Positions 18,824 through 27,700 of a stretch of DNA of 64,000 nucleotides are shown piece by piece. Source of the DNA: Methanothermobacter sp. CaT2 (lineage in GTDB: Archaea > Methanobacteriota > Methanobacteria > Methanobacteriales > Methanothermobacteraceae); assembly GCF_000828575.1 (NCBI RefSeq), contig NZ_AP011952.1, forward strand, positions 369,065 through 433,064. Reading direction: 5' to 3'. The notes beneath the pieces are model-generated. The model worked only from the letters and a program-made list of their open reading frames with translations, was not told where the DNA came from and ran no database searches. Each line of letters opens with the position of its first letter. The first letter of the stretch is position 1. The position numbers and the translations under genes are program-made.

Positions 18824-20561
18824 CTTCAGGTGCACTGTATGCAACTACATATTCCATGAGGAGACTGATGGGGAATTCGATTCACTCCCTGATGACTGGC
18901 GGTGCCCTGTCTGCAATGCGCCACGCACAGCCTTTGTCAGGGTTCCATCCACTCTGGAGGAGGGCGGCAGGACGGTTTCTGAGGTCTTCATCTCCCAGCT
19001 TGCAGCGTGGGGTGTTAAATACGTCTTCGGCATCCCGGGCACATCCACCCTGGGACTCGTTGATGCCCTCAGAAGGAACGATGAGATAAGGTACATACAG
19101 GTGCGTCATGAGGCCGCGGCGGCCTTCATGGCCTCCAGCTACGGTAAACTTACTGGCCAGCCCGCGGTCTGCATGGCTGTGGCCGGCCCTGGGGCATCGA
19201 ACCTCATAACAGGTCTCCTTGACGCGGCCCTTGACCGGGCCCCGGTTCTTGCAGTCACAGGACAGGTCGAAACCTACAGGATAGGTACAGGTGCAAGCCA
19301 GGAGATAGACCAGCACAGCCTCTTTGAGTCTTTCTCGGTCTACAACATGACCCTGGTGAGCCCGGATGAGGCAGCTGAGATTGCCAGGGAGGCTGTGAAG
19401 CACGCCATCCTTGAGCGGGGTGTTTCACATGTTGACGTCCCCAGGGATGTCCAGACAATGGAGTGCACCGCCCCGGTGAAGCCCCTCAGGGGCATGATGG
19501 CGGAGGCTGCAGTCACACCCACCAGGAATCGGCTGAGGGCTGCAGCTGATCTGATAAACAGGGCAGAGCGGCCCGTGATAATAGCGGGCTTCGGTGCCCT
19601 GGAAGCAGCTGACAGTGTTGTTGAACTTGCAGAGAGGATTGGGGCCGCCATCGTATCCACCTTCCGGGGTAAGGGAATCGTTGATAATGACCACCCCCTC
19701 TACATGGGCTGTCATGGTAGCCTGGGCTCGGCTGCTGCGGCCGAGGCTGTGAGGAAATCAGATCTACTCCTGGTTATCGGGTCATCCTTCTCTGACCTCA
19801 CCCAGATCCCGCCGGCGAGGACCCTCCAGGTCGACCTCGACCCAATGATGATAGCGAGGCGCCACCCGGTTGAGCAGGGCCTCACAGGAAGGTCCTCCCT
19901 CATAGTCCCGGAACTTGTATCAATGGTGGAGGAGAAGGAAAGGGGGTCCTACCTGGCAGAACTCGGGGAACTCAGGGATGAATGGCTGGGACTCCTTGAA
20001 TCAGAGGCGGATCCTTCACTGAGACCCATCAGGCCCCAGTACATCATATCAGTCCTGAACAGGGAACTGGATGATGATGCCATCATAACCCTTGATGTTG
20101 GTGAGAACGGATGGTGGTTCGGCCGGAACTTCCAGATGAAGAGCACCCAGAGGCTTCTCTTCTCAGGTTACCTGGGATCCATGGGCTTCGGTCTTCCTGC
20201 GGCCATCGCAGCACAGCTTGAATTCCCGGATAGACAGGTCGTTTGCATCAGTGGTGATGGGGGCTTTTCGATGGTGATGGCCGAGTTCCTCACCGCCGTG
20301 AAGTACGGGCTCCCTGTGAGGGTCTTCATAATGAACAACAGGACCCTTGCAATGATAATGCAGGAGCAGCGTGTTGAAGGATTCCCTGTATGGCAGACAG
20401 AGCTCCAGGACTGTGACTTCGCAGGTTTTGCAGAGAACTGCGGGGGCAGGGGCCTCAGGGTGGATGATCCCTGTGAACTGGAGGAATCCGTGAGGGAGGC
20501 CCTGGGGACTGATGGTCCGGTCCTTGTTGACATTGAAACAGATCCACGGCGCTTCATCTAG
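18816..20561 (+). CDS. Rubredoxin domain fused to a ThDP-dependent pyruvate-oxidase/acetolactate-synthase-like enzyme
   Basis: 581 aa. Residues 1-50 are a rubredoxin: FRCTVCNYIFHEETDGEF and DDWRCPVCNAP give the CxxC...CPxC iron site. From about 55 on is a full thiamine-diphosphate enzyme: N-terminal pyrimidine domain with the catalytic Glu in RYIQVRHEAAAAFMA, a central domain (RPVIIAGFGA), and a PP domain with GDGGFSMVMAEFLTAVKYGLPV followed by NN. The TGASQEIDQHSLF stretch resembles pyruvate oxidase (PoxB) more than anabolic acetolactate synthase, and no small subunit is adjacent. I chose ATG 18816 for its GGAGGTG site; a TTG at 18768 is less likely. It probably oxidises a 2-keto acid and hands electrons to the rubredoxin iron. 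Confidence 0.85.
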   Translation: MADFRCTVCNYIFHEETDGEFDSLPDDWRCPVCNAPRTAFVRVPSTLEEGGRTVSEVFISQLAAWGVKYVFGIPGTSTLGLVDALRRNDEIRYIQVRHEAAAAFMASSYGKLTGQPAVCMAVAGPGASNLITGLLDAALDRAPVLAVTGQVETYRIGTGASQEIDQHSLFESFSVYNMTLVSPDEAAEIAREAVKHAILERGVSHVDVPRDVQTMECTAPVKPLRGMMAEAAVTPTRNRLRAAADLINRAERPVIIAGFGALEAADSVVELAERIGAAIVSTFRGKGIVDNDHPLYMGCHGSLGSAAAAEAVRKSDLLLVIGSSFSDLTQIPPARTLQVDLDPMMIARRHPVEQGLTGRSSLIVPELVSMVEEKERGSYLAELGELRDEWLGLLESEADPSLRPIRPQYIISVLNRELDDDAIITLDVGENGWWFGRNFQMKSTQRLLFSGYLGSMGFGLPAAIAAQLEFPDRQVVCISGDGGFSMVMAEFLTAVKYGLPVRVFIMNNRTLAMIMQEQRVEGFPVWQTELQDCDFAGFAENCGGRGLRVDDPCELEESVREALGTDGPVLVDIETDPRRFI

Positions 20562-20583
20562 CCTTCAAAGGAGCTGGGAGGTC

Positions 20584-21627
20584 TCATCTGATTACATGAA
20601 CAGCAGAGGCCTTGAACTCTATCCAGACCCTGGACCCGGTGGTGATCCCCATATCACTGAGGGACTTCCCTGTCAGGTGGACGATCAGGGTTTCACCGCC
20701 ACAGCGCACCTCAAGATGCTGCACCGAACCGGCGTCCCGGACAGCCAGAACCCTGCCCTCCAGCTGGTTCAGGGCACTTGAATCCATCCTCCGCCAGGAT
20801 ACAGTTATGTCCTCAGGTCTTATGGTGACTGAAACATCTCCTGTGGCCCTCTCTGATGAGTAGATGCTTATACCATCACATTCGATGATGGAAATTCCGT
20901 CACCGGTGATATGGGCCCTCCCCCTCAGTATGTTCCTGGCACCAACAAATTCTGCCACGAACCGGCTTGCCGGTTTTCTGAATATCTCCCGGGGCTTACC
21001 AGTCTGGAGGATTGACCTGTTGAGGATTGCAATCCTGTCTGCAAGCTTCTGTCCCTGGAGGAGGTCATGGGTCGTGAATATCACGGTAACATCCAGATCA
21101 GCTATCACATCTTCCATCCTTGACCTTGAGATTGGGTCAAGGCTGGATGTCGCCTCATCAAGGAGCACAACGTCTGGCCTGTTTATGAGGACCTGTGCCA
21201 GGGCCAGGCGCTGCCGTTCCCCGCCGGAGAGTTCAGTGGTCTTCCTGGACTCATAGCCCTCGAGGCCCACCGTTTCAAGGACTCTCTTCATCTCTGACTC
21301 ATCAGGCCTTTCACCCCTGATGCGGGGACCGTAGAGGATGCTCTCAGCCACGGTGCCCCTGAATACCGGGGTGTTCTGGAACACCATACCCATTCTCCTC
21401 CGGACCTCCAGGGGTTTCAGGTCATCAACCTTCTTTCCCATGAACAGTATCTCACCCTCGTCCGGTCTTTCAAGGAGGTCCATTATCCGGAGGAGGGTGG
21501 ATTTCCCGGCCCCCGTTGGTCCTATGATGCCCAGGGTCTCCCCCTCCCGCACCTTAAGGTTAACGTCCTCCAGGACCTTAATGTCCCCGTAGCTCTTTGT
21601 TATCCCTGAAAGTTCAATTACATGCAT
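20584..21627 (-). CDS. tupC: Tungstate/molybdate-type ABC transporter ATP-binding protein
   Basis: 347 aa. Walker A is GPTGAGKSTLLRIMD, the Q loop FQNTPVFRGT, the signature LSGGERQRLALAQ and Walker B DVVLLDEATSSLDP, with the H-loop in TTHDL. The last 110 residues form a TOBE/Mop-like domain (VTIRPEDITVSW; ending SRVWIEFKASAVHVI) that in related transporters senses oxyanions. Two ATGs are adjacent; GGTGAT lies 3 nt before the second (21627), the spacing used elsewhere in this genome, so I chose that. It is the last gene of tupA-tupB-tupC and is convergent with the rubredoxin fusion gene. Confidence 0.85.
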   Translation of the reverse strand: MHVIELSGITKSYGDIKVLEDVNLKVREGETLGIIGPTGAGKSTLLRIMDLLERPDEGEILFMGKKVDDLKPLEVRRRMGMVFQNTPVFRGTVAESILYGPRIRGERPDESEMKRVLETVGLEGYESRKTTELSGGERQRLALAQVLINRPDVVLLDEATSSLDPISRSRMEDVIADLDVTVIFTTHDLLQGQKLADRIAILNRSILQTGKPREIFRKPASRFVAEFVGARNILRGRAHITGDGISIIECDGISIYSSERATGDVSVTIRPEDITVSWRRMDSSALNQLEGRVLAVRDAGSVQHLEVRCGGETLIVHLTGKSLSDMGITTGSRVWIEFKASAVHVIR

Positions 21628-21648
21628 CATATCACCTGTCAGAGGTAT

Positions 21649-22356
21649 TCATTTCTCCTGGAAGTGGTTGAGGGCCGTGTTAACCATCAGGGAGATCAGG
21701 AGGAGTATTATTCCAAGGGCTATTGAGAGTTCAATGTTACCCTTCGATGTCTCAAGGGATATGGCTGTTGTTATGACCCTTGTGAATCCCCTTATGTTCC
21801 CACCGAGCATTATGGCCACACCCACCTCTGATATGGCCCTCCCGAAGCCCAGGATGATGGCGGCCATGACCGCGTACCTTGCCTCGGCGATGACCTTCAT
21901 CATAACCTGGTACTCCGTGGCCCCCAGGGACCTTGCAAGATCCCGGAGTTCAGGTTTAACGCTTCTCAGGGCCGTGAGGCTGAATCCTGTTACCAGGGGC
22001 AGTATCAGTATGCTCTGGCCCAGTATCATGCCGGCGGGTGTGAAGAGGAGGTTGAATGACCCCAGGGGTCCTGATCGCGATATGAGAAGGAAGACGAAGA
22101 GCCCCACAAGTACAGTTGGCATGCTGTAGAGTGTCTGTATGATGTTTATGATGACTCTCTTCCCATGGAATTCCCTGGAGTCAATTACTGAGGCCAGAGG
22201 CACCGCAACCACTGCTGCGATGATGGTGGATGATAGTGAGATCATCAGCGTACGTGCGGTTATATCCATGAGTTCAGGGTCAAGTGATGCCATGAGTTCA
22301 AGGGCCCTTATGAATCCGGTGAGTATCTCGTTCAAGTTCCAGTCTCCATGCAGCAT
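21649..22356 (-). CDS. tupB: Tungstate ABC transporter permease
   Basis: 235 aa with five or six membrane segments (TLMISLSSTIIAAVVAVPLA; VLVGLFVFLLIS; LILPLVTGFSLTA). The EAA loop facing the ATPase is LRDLARSLGATEYQVMMKVI followed by ARYAVMAAIILGFGRAISE. This is the short ModB/TupB-like permease type. The gene lies between the binding protein and the ATPase, 51 nt after tupA and 21 nt before tupC, which fixes its assignment. The weak upstream site suggests coupling to tupA. Confidence 0.88.
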   Translation of the reverse strand: MLHGDWNLNEILTGFIRALELMASLDPELMDITARTLMISLSSTIIAAVVAVPLASVIDSREFHGKRVIINIIQTLYSMPTVLVGLFVFLLISRSGPLGSFNLLFTPAGMILGQSILILPLVTGFSLTALRSVKPELRDLARSLGATEYQVMMKVIAEARYAVMAAIILGFGRAISEVGVAIMLGGNIRGFTRVITTAISLETSKGNIELSIALGIILLLISLMVNTALNHFQEK

Positions 22357-22407
22357 CTTCAGAAAATTAGTCGGGGTCTTAAAAATAAAATAGTATGTTA
22401 AATGTTT

Positions 22408-23289
22408 TTAGCTTTTTGGTTCCTCCCCTCCGAAGAGGGCTGTGAAGAGTGGCTGCCCGTATTCAGCCTTCCCGTACCCGGCTATGAGGTTCTGGCATTC
22501 TTCACTCATGAGGAACTCAACGAACTTCTCTGCGGCGTCGGTGTTCACACCCTTCACCCTTGAAGGGTTGATGGTTACTGCTGAGTATACATTGAGCAGT
22601 GATTTATCCTCTGTCAGGTAGGCCACGAGGGTTGTTTTGTTCCTGTAGGCGAGGTATGTCCCTGAATCTGTAAGTGTGTAGGCCTTCTTCTCGTTTGCAA
22701 CCCTCAGGGTATCCGCCATTCCGCTTCCGGTCTCAATGTACCATGCTGATCCGTTCACGGTGCTGTTGTAGTCTGTTACATTCTTCCATATCTTTATCTC
22801 CCTTGAGTTTGTGCCTGAGTTATCGCCCCTTGATACGAACCTGACCTTATCAGGGTTCTTCTCTGCTCCTTCAAGTATCTTCCTGAAGGCATCCGTCCCT
22901 CTTTTCGCATCTTTAATGCCTGCCGGGTCATCGGCGGGTCCAACGATGTAGAAGTAGTTGTAGGCGAAGGGGTATCTCTTCACACCGTATCCATCCTTTA
23001 TGAATTCCTCTTCCCTCTTTTTATCGTGGACTATCAGGAGGTCTGCATCGCCCCTCTTTCCGCGTTCAAGGGCTATGCCTGTTCCACCTGAAACTATTTG
23101 CACATCGATGTTGGGGTATTTCCTCTCGAAGGCTGCCTCAACATCCTCAAGGAGGCCAGTGTCCTCGAGGCTTGTCGTTGTGGATATTCTGAGTATTTCT
23201 CTATCTCCATTACCTGATATTGCGTAAAATCCTACTCCTAAGAGGATGACAGCTACAATGGCTACCAGTGCAACGTATTTCCTGTCCAT
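22408..23289 (-). CDS. tupA: Tungstate-binding periplasmic-type lipid/membrane-anchored protein
   Basis: 293 aa. An N-terminal hydrophobic anchor (YVALVAIVAVILLGVGFYA) is followed by LRISTTTSLEDTGLLEDV; the TTTS motif is the TupA oxyanion-binding signature. Further TupA blocks are SGGTGIALERGKRGDADLLI, VHDKKREEEFIKDGYG and RGDNSGTNSREIKIW. No lipobox Cys is seen, so the protein is probably held by the uncleaved helix. Tungstate is needed for formylmethanofuran dehydrogenase and other tungsto-enzymes of methanogens. GGAGGT lies before ATG 23289. WtpA-type binding is an alternative, but the motifs favour TupA. Confidence 0.88.
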   Translation of the reverse strand: MDRKYVALVAIVAVILLGVGFYAISGNGDREILRISTTTSLEDTGLLEDVEAAFERKYPNIDVQIVSGGTGIALERGKRGDADLLIVHDKKREEEFIKDGYGVKRYPFAYNYFYIVGPADDPAGIKDAKRGTDAFRKILEGAEKNPDKVRFVSRGDNSGTNSREIKIWKNVTDYNSTVNGSAWYIETGSGMADTLRVANEKKAYTLTDSGTYLAYRNKTTLVAYLTEDKSLLNVYSAVTINPSRVKGVNTDAAEKFVEFLMSEECQNLIAGYGKAEYGQPLFTALFGGEEPKS

Positions 23290-23324
23290 GGTCTTTAACC
23301 TCCATTAACTCAGAACACCTATAT

Positions 23325-23348
23325 CGACATGAACATATATACATATCG
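23325..23348. promoter_or_regulatory. Imperfect palindrome overlapping the tupA TATA element
   Basis: This AT-rich 24-bp stretch begins CGACATG and ends CATATCG and is largely self-complementary. It contains a TATATA core about 40-55 nt upstream of tupA. A repressor sitting here would block TBP, as expected for oxyanion-controlled tup operons. Seen by eye; the regulator is unknown. Confidence 0.35.
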
Positions 23349-23422
23349 GTTCTGTGAAGGCATCAACATGAATCATACTGAAAAATAAAGAAGGGCTGCT
23401 CTGAGGGAGTTATTCCCAAAGT

Positions 23423-23695
23423 CTACTTCTTGTACTTCTTCTCAAACCTTCTCCAGGACTTTGCAATGTATGGTTCACACCTGTCAAGCTCGGTCAGGAG
23501 ACACGCCCGTATCGTATCGCTCTTTATCTCCTCTTCAGCCTCTATCTTCTTTTTGACGGTCTCGTAGACCCTCTCGATGATCTCCTTTTTCTCCTCAGGA
23601 CTGTAACCGGCATCAATGGCTGCCTTCTCCAGTGATGCCCTTATCTTGGATGGTTCATAGGGCTCCCTGAAACCCCTCCTCTTTATCACGTTCAT
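23423..23695 (-). CDS. ATP-cone domain protein
   Basis: 90 aa consisting almost only of an ATP-cone: VIKRRGFREPYEPSKIRASL, a middle helix pair, and a basic tail SWRRFEKKYKK. ATP-cones bind ATP/dATP and regulate ribonucleotide reductases or, in NrdR, their transcription. There is no zinc ribbon and no reductase domain here, so this is a free-standing cone, perhaps a nucleotide sensor. ATG 23695 has GGTGAT with 3 nt spacing, which fixes the start. No reductase gene is near. Confidence 0.8.
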   Translation of the reverse strand: MNVIKRRGFREPYEPSKIRASLEKAAIDAGYSPEEKKEIIERVYETVKKKIEAEEEIKSDTIRACLLTELDRCEPYIAKSWRRFEKKYKK

Positions 23696-24016
23696 GTTAT
23701 CACCATTTCATGTATCTCTCTCCTCAATAATGTATTTTTTCCAGTGAACATCAGATTCATGGACAAAGTGATAAAGATATCCGGAAGATGCAACATATAA
23801 TGTGTTGGGGACCCGATGGAAGAAGATGAGAGATGAGAACCGATCAGATGGTGAGAAGGTCAGAATCCCCGCAGGGCTCCCCTTACTGGTGACGTAATGA
23901 GATCTCCAGCAGTATATGATACTGCAGACCTGTCTCCAGTGCATGATGGGAGCATAATTACACTGCGGGTCTCATGGTAATAGAAACTGAGAAGTACCCT
24001 ATGCGAAGGTGGAAGC
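23696..24016. other. Intergenic region without a supported gene
   Basis: About 320 bp between the divergent ATP-cone and DUF2238-like genes. It holds a TATATAATG-like stretch near 23790 suitable as promoter for the ATP-cone gene and GAAGGTGG just before ATG 24017. I found no convincing protein frame or RNA structure. Confidence 0.5.
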
Positions 24017-24715
24017 ATGAATGAATGCCCGGAGAACAGTTCATGGAAGCTGAAACTTCTAACATCAATCAGGATCCTTCTGGTGCTGATGGGTGTTATC
24101 ATCGTGGTCTTTGGAGCGGGGGGTACCAAGGTCTTCGGACTCATAACCCTCATCGCTGTTGCAGTTGTCTACATCCCTGCCCTGAGGCACCCCCATGGTT
24201 TACGGGTCATCCCGGTGGAGATTGAGATACTCTTCCTCACAGTTGTTGCACTGGAGTACATCCTTGGCAACACATTAGGCCTCTACGGGAGGATAGCCTA
24301 CTATGACAAGTTCATGCACTTCACCGTCCCCTTCATAGTCGCACTGATAGGCATGATGCTCATCTACACGGCCTACGTCTATGGAAAGATAAGGACCAGC
24401 CTCCTGATAATGGCCTTCCTCATAGTCTTCGTGACCCTGGGACTCGGCGCCCTCCTGGAGCTTGTTGAGTACGGCTACGACCACTACCTCTACCAGCACA
24501 TAGAGCATGTCCTGCCGACCGGTCCCACACAGGGGTCCCCGGTAATGGATCCCCTCGCTGATACCATGTTCGACCTCCTCACAGACCTCCTGGGCGGGGT
24601 CTTCGGGGCCGTTACCGGCGTTATACTTGTCAGAAGAGCTGAAAGGAAAAACTACTGCCTCGAATGGGTTGATGATGTGGCAAGGTTTGAGGGCATCGAC
24701 GAAGATCAGAGGTAA
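24017..24715 (+). CDS. DUF2238-like integral membrane protein
   Basis: 232 aa with about six hydrophobic helices. The motif YYDKFMHFTVPFIVALIGM, then LGALLELVEYGYD and PLADTMFDLLTDLLGG, matches the YjdF/DUF2238 pattern of charged residues within membrane helices (YDKxxHF, ELxE, DTxxDxL). Substrate and role are unknown. It has GAAGGTGG 5 nt before ATG 24017. Its stop codon is 5 nt from the convergent end of the large helicase-nuclease gene. Confidence 0.7.
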   Translation: MNECPENSSWKLKLLTSIRILLVLMGVIIVVFGAGGTKVFGLITLIAVAVVYIPALRHPHGLRVIPVEIEILFLTVVALEYILGNTLGLYGRIAYYDKFMHFTVPFIVALIGMMLIYTAYVYGKIRTSLLIMAFLIVFVTLGLGALLELVEYGYDHYLYQHIEHVLPTGPTQGSPVMDPLADTMFDLLTDLLGGVFGAVTGVILVRRAERKNYCLEWVDDVARFEGIDEDQR

Positions 24716-24720
24716 GGTAA

Positions 24721-27700
24721 TCAGACGATCCTGACACCTTCATCATCAACCACAATTTCGCCCCTCCTCGCCATGTCCTCCATTACACTCCTTATCCCTG
24801 AGGCAGTCTTCCTGCTGGTGTTCTTAAAGCCGAACATCCTGGATACACGTGTTATAACCTCATCCATGTCAGAGGTTGACCTGAGGGCAATCCTCACAGC
24901 CTCCTCGATCTCCATCGGAGATATGAGGGATATGTCGATCCTCCCACTTCTCCTTCGAACCGTTACAGGCATGGAGTCTGAGAGGAGGAGGAAGTCACCG
25001 TTTCTCTTTATGTTACCGTTATTCTCTGCCATCTCAATGGCCGAGTTGATTATGCTCCTGACCCTCCTCCCGGCCCTCCTCAAGCCACAGGACTCCCTTA
25101 TACGCCTTATAACCTCCTCCACGTGGACGGGGCCCTCCATGGATACTATCTCACTGACAACAGAGGATATTACCGGTGTGGGGCTCCGGTAGAGATCATC
25201 CGGTTCCCTGAGCTTGTCGGTTTCATACTCAACGTACTCTGCCGCTCCATCCCTCGGGGGTTCCTGGTCAGGACCCCCGGACTCATCAACCGCAGATTCA
25301 TCCACCTCATCAGCAGCCTCTTCCATATCACCTGTTTCAGCAACCACAGGTTCCTCCACCTCATCAGCAACCTCCTGTTCAGTTTCAGGAGTCTCAGGTG
25401 ACTCCCTGACCACCCTGGCCTCCTCAACAATTTCCTCGAGCCTGTCAGAGACCTTCCTCTGTGTCTCCTCACGGTTCCTGTACCAGTCAGAGGACCAGAG
25501 GTGTATGATGTTCCAGCCGAGGTTCCGCAGAATCTCCTCCCTCAGCCTGTCACGGTCCCTTGCAACCTCGGCCCTGCTGTACATCTCACCATCGGTGAGT
25601 ATCCCTGCAATGTACCTGCCCGGCTCATCAGGGTCCTTCACCGCGAAGTCAACACGGAACCCGGCACATCCAACTCCCCTGTCAACCTCGAATCCCTCAT
25701 CAACCAGGAAGTCATATACCGAGTCCTCAAAGAGTCCCTGGGAGGTGTCGGTGGAGTCTGATTCCAGGACACCGGTCTCGGCGTACCTGAGGAACCTCCT
25801 GAGGGCCCTGACACCGAAGGGTGTCCCCGGCCCGGTTCTGAGGTCCGAGGACCTGAAGTTTGTGAAGACCACACACTTCTCACGGGCCCTGGTTATGAGG
25901 ACGTTCAGCCTCCTCTCACCACCCTCCTGGTTCAGGGGTCCGAAGTTGAGGGACATGCGGCCCCTCTCATCGAAACCGTAGCCCACACTTATGAATATCA
26001 CATCCCTCTCATCCCCCTGAATGGTCTCCAGGTTCTTTATGAAGAAGGGCTCATCGGTCTCCTGGTTTATGATCCGTTCAAGTTCAGGGTTCTCCCTTAG
26101 CCGGGCCTCCAGGGCCTCCAGTATGGCGTTCATCTGGGCCACCGAGAATGTACCCACACCGAGACTCCTTGAGGAACCATACCTCATGAAGTGGTCCTCT
26201 ATGGCGTCAACCACCGCCGCGGCCTCCAGGGGATTGGATGACGTCCTCCCACGCTCATAGACCGTGTCCGGGAGGTAGACCAGGTGCAGCCCAAGCTCCT
26301 CGTCCTCCCTTGCAGGGGACGGGTAGACCAGGAGCCTGTTATCATAGAACTCCTGGTTGGAGACCGCTATGAGGGATTCGTGCCGGCTCCTGTAGTGCCA
26401 CCTGAGCATCCTCACAGGGAAGCTCCTCTTGCAGAGGTGCAGTATGCTCTCAATGTCTGCAGCGGTGGCCACATCCTCTGAGTCCTCCTCCGCTGATATC
26501 ATCTGGTCAAAGAAGCTGGTCGGTGGGAGCTGGTTGGTGTCACCCATCACCACTGCCGTCCTGGCCCTGAGGAATGCCCCCAGGGCGTCCTCGGGTTTAA
26601 CCTGTGATGCCTCGTCAAAGATCACGACATCGAACTGGAGCTGGCTGCTCCTGGGGTCAAGGTACTGGGCTATCGAGAGGGGGCTCATCATGAAGCAGGG
26701 CTTTATCCTCTTTACAGTGCCACCTGCAAGTTTCAGGAGCTTCCTCAGGGGCATATGACCCCTTTTACGTGTGAACTCCCCGCTGAGGATGCTCTCCTCT
26801 GAGTTGGGGGCCGCACCCCCAAATACCGTGGGCATGTTACTGTTGAGCTGGTGTATGAGCCTCTTCCTGTTGAGCTCGATTATCCTGGAGTCCAGCTCCC
26901 TGAACTCCCTTATCTTGGCCTCGTGGAGGTCACCTATGAAGGTGTACAGTGTGGGTATCTCCCTGAAAGCCCTTTCAAGGAGTGCATCTGCAAGGTTACC
27001 CTCCATGGCAGGCCTTATATCATCCATGCGGATTATACCGGACTCTATTATGGGTATGAATGCAGCTCCCCTGGTCTTCATGCAGAGCCTCTTCTTCTCA
27101 AGGTACTGTGACCAGAGGGGGAGGAGGTTGAGGGCCTCACTCCAGGCCTTCACCCTTGACCTCCAGGCCCTGAAGGGGACGTCCTCTGGCATGGAGTTGA
27201 AGAGGACATGGGCATGGGTGTTTATACCCTTCTGGAGCCTTGAGAGTTTATCCTCAAGTTCATTGTAGATTTCCATGATATCCTCAAAGTCAGAGAGCAG
27301 TTTCTCACCATCAAGGCCCCGGGAGATGCACTCAAGGGTCCTCTCTGATATCATTCCATCACTGTGGAGGTCCCTGAACCTCACAATCCACTCTGCGGTG
27401 GCCCTGAGGTCCTCGAGGGGCGGGTTCTCAGGGTTCCACATTGGACCGAAGAACCTCTCAGCCACACCGCTGTACCTCTCAAGTTCCTCCCTCAGGCTCA
27501 TGACGTCCATGAGGTTCTCAAGGTCCTCAACAATCTCGTAGTCGTTCTCGGGGGCCCTACCGACGTACAGGGCGTCTATCTCATTCCTTATCTTCCTGTA
27601 CCTTCCGCTCAGGAACTTTATGCGGCTGGATGACTCCTTCAGGTAGTCCCTCAGGAGGGCCTCCAGGTCCACTCCATGTACAGATTCATGGAACCTGTCC

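Noticed and set aside
25214..25981. Ser/Thr-rich plus-strand open frame (255 codons) opposite the 1593-aa gene
   Set aside because: Its low-complexity Ser/Thr content is the reverse reading of acidic codons in the linker; no promoter or start signal.
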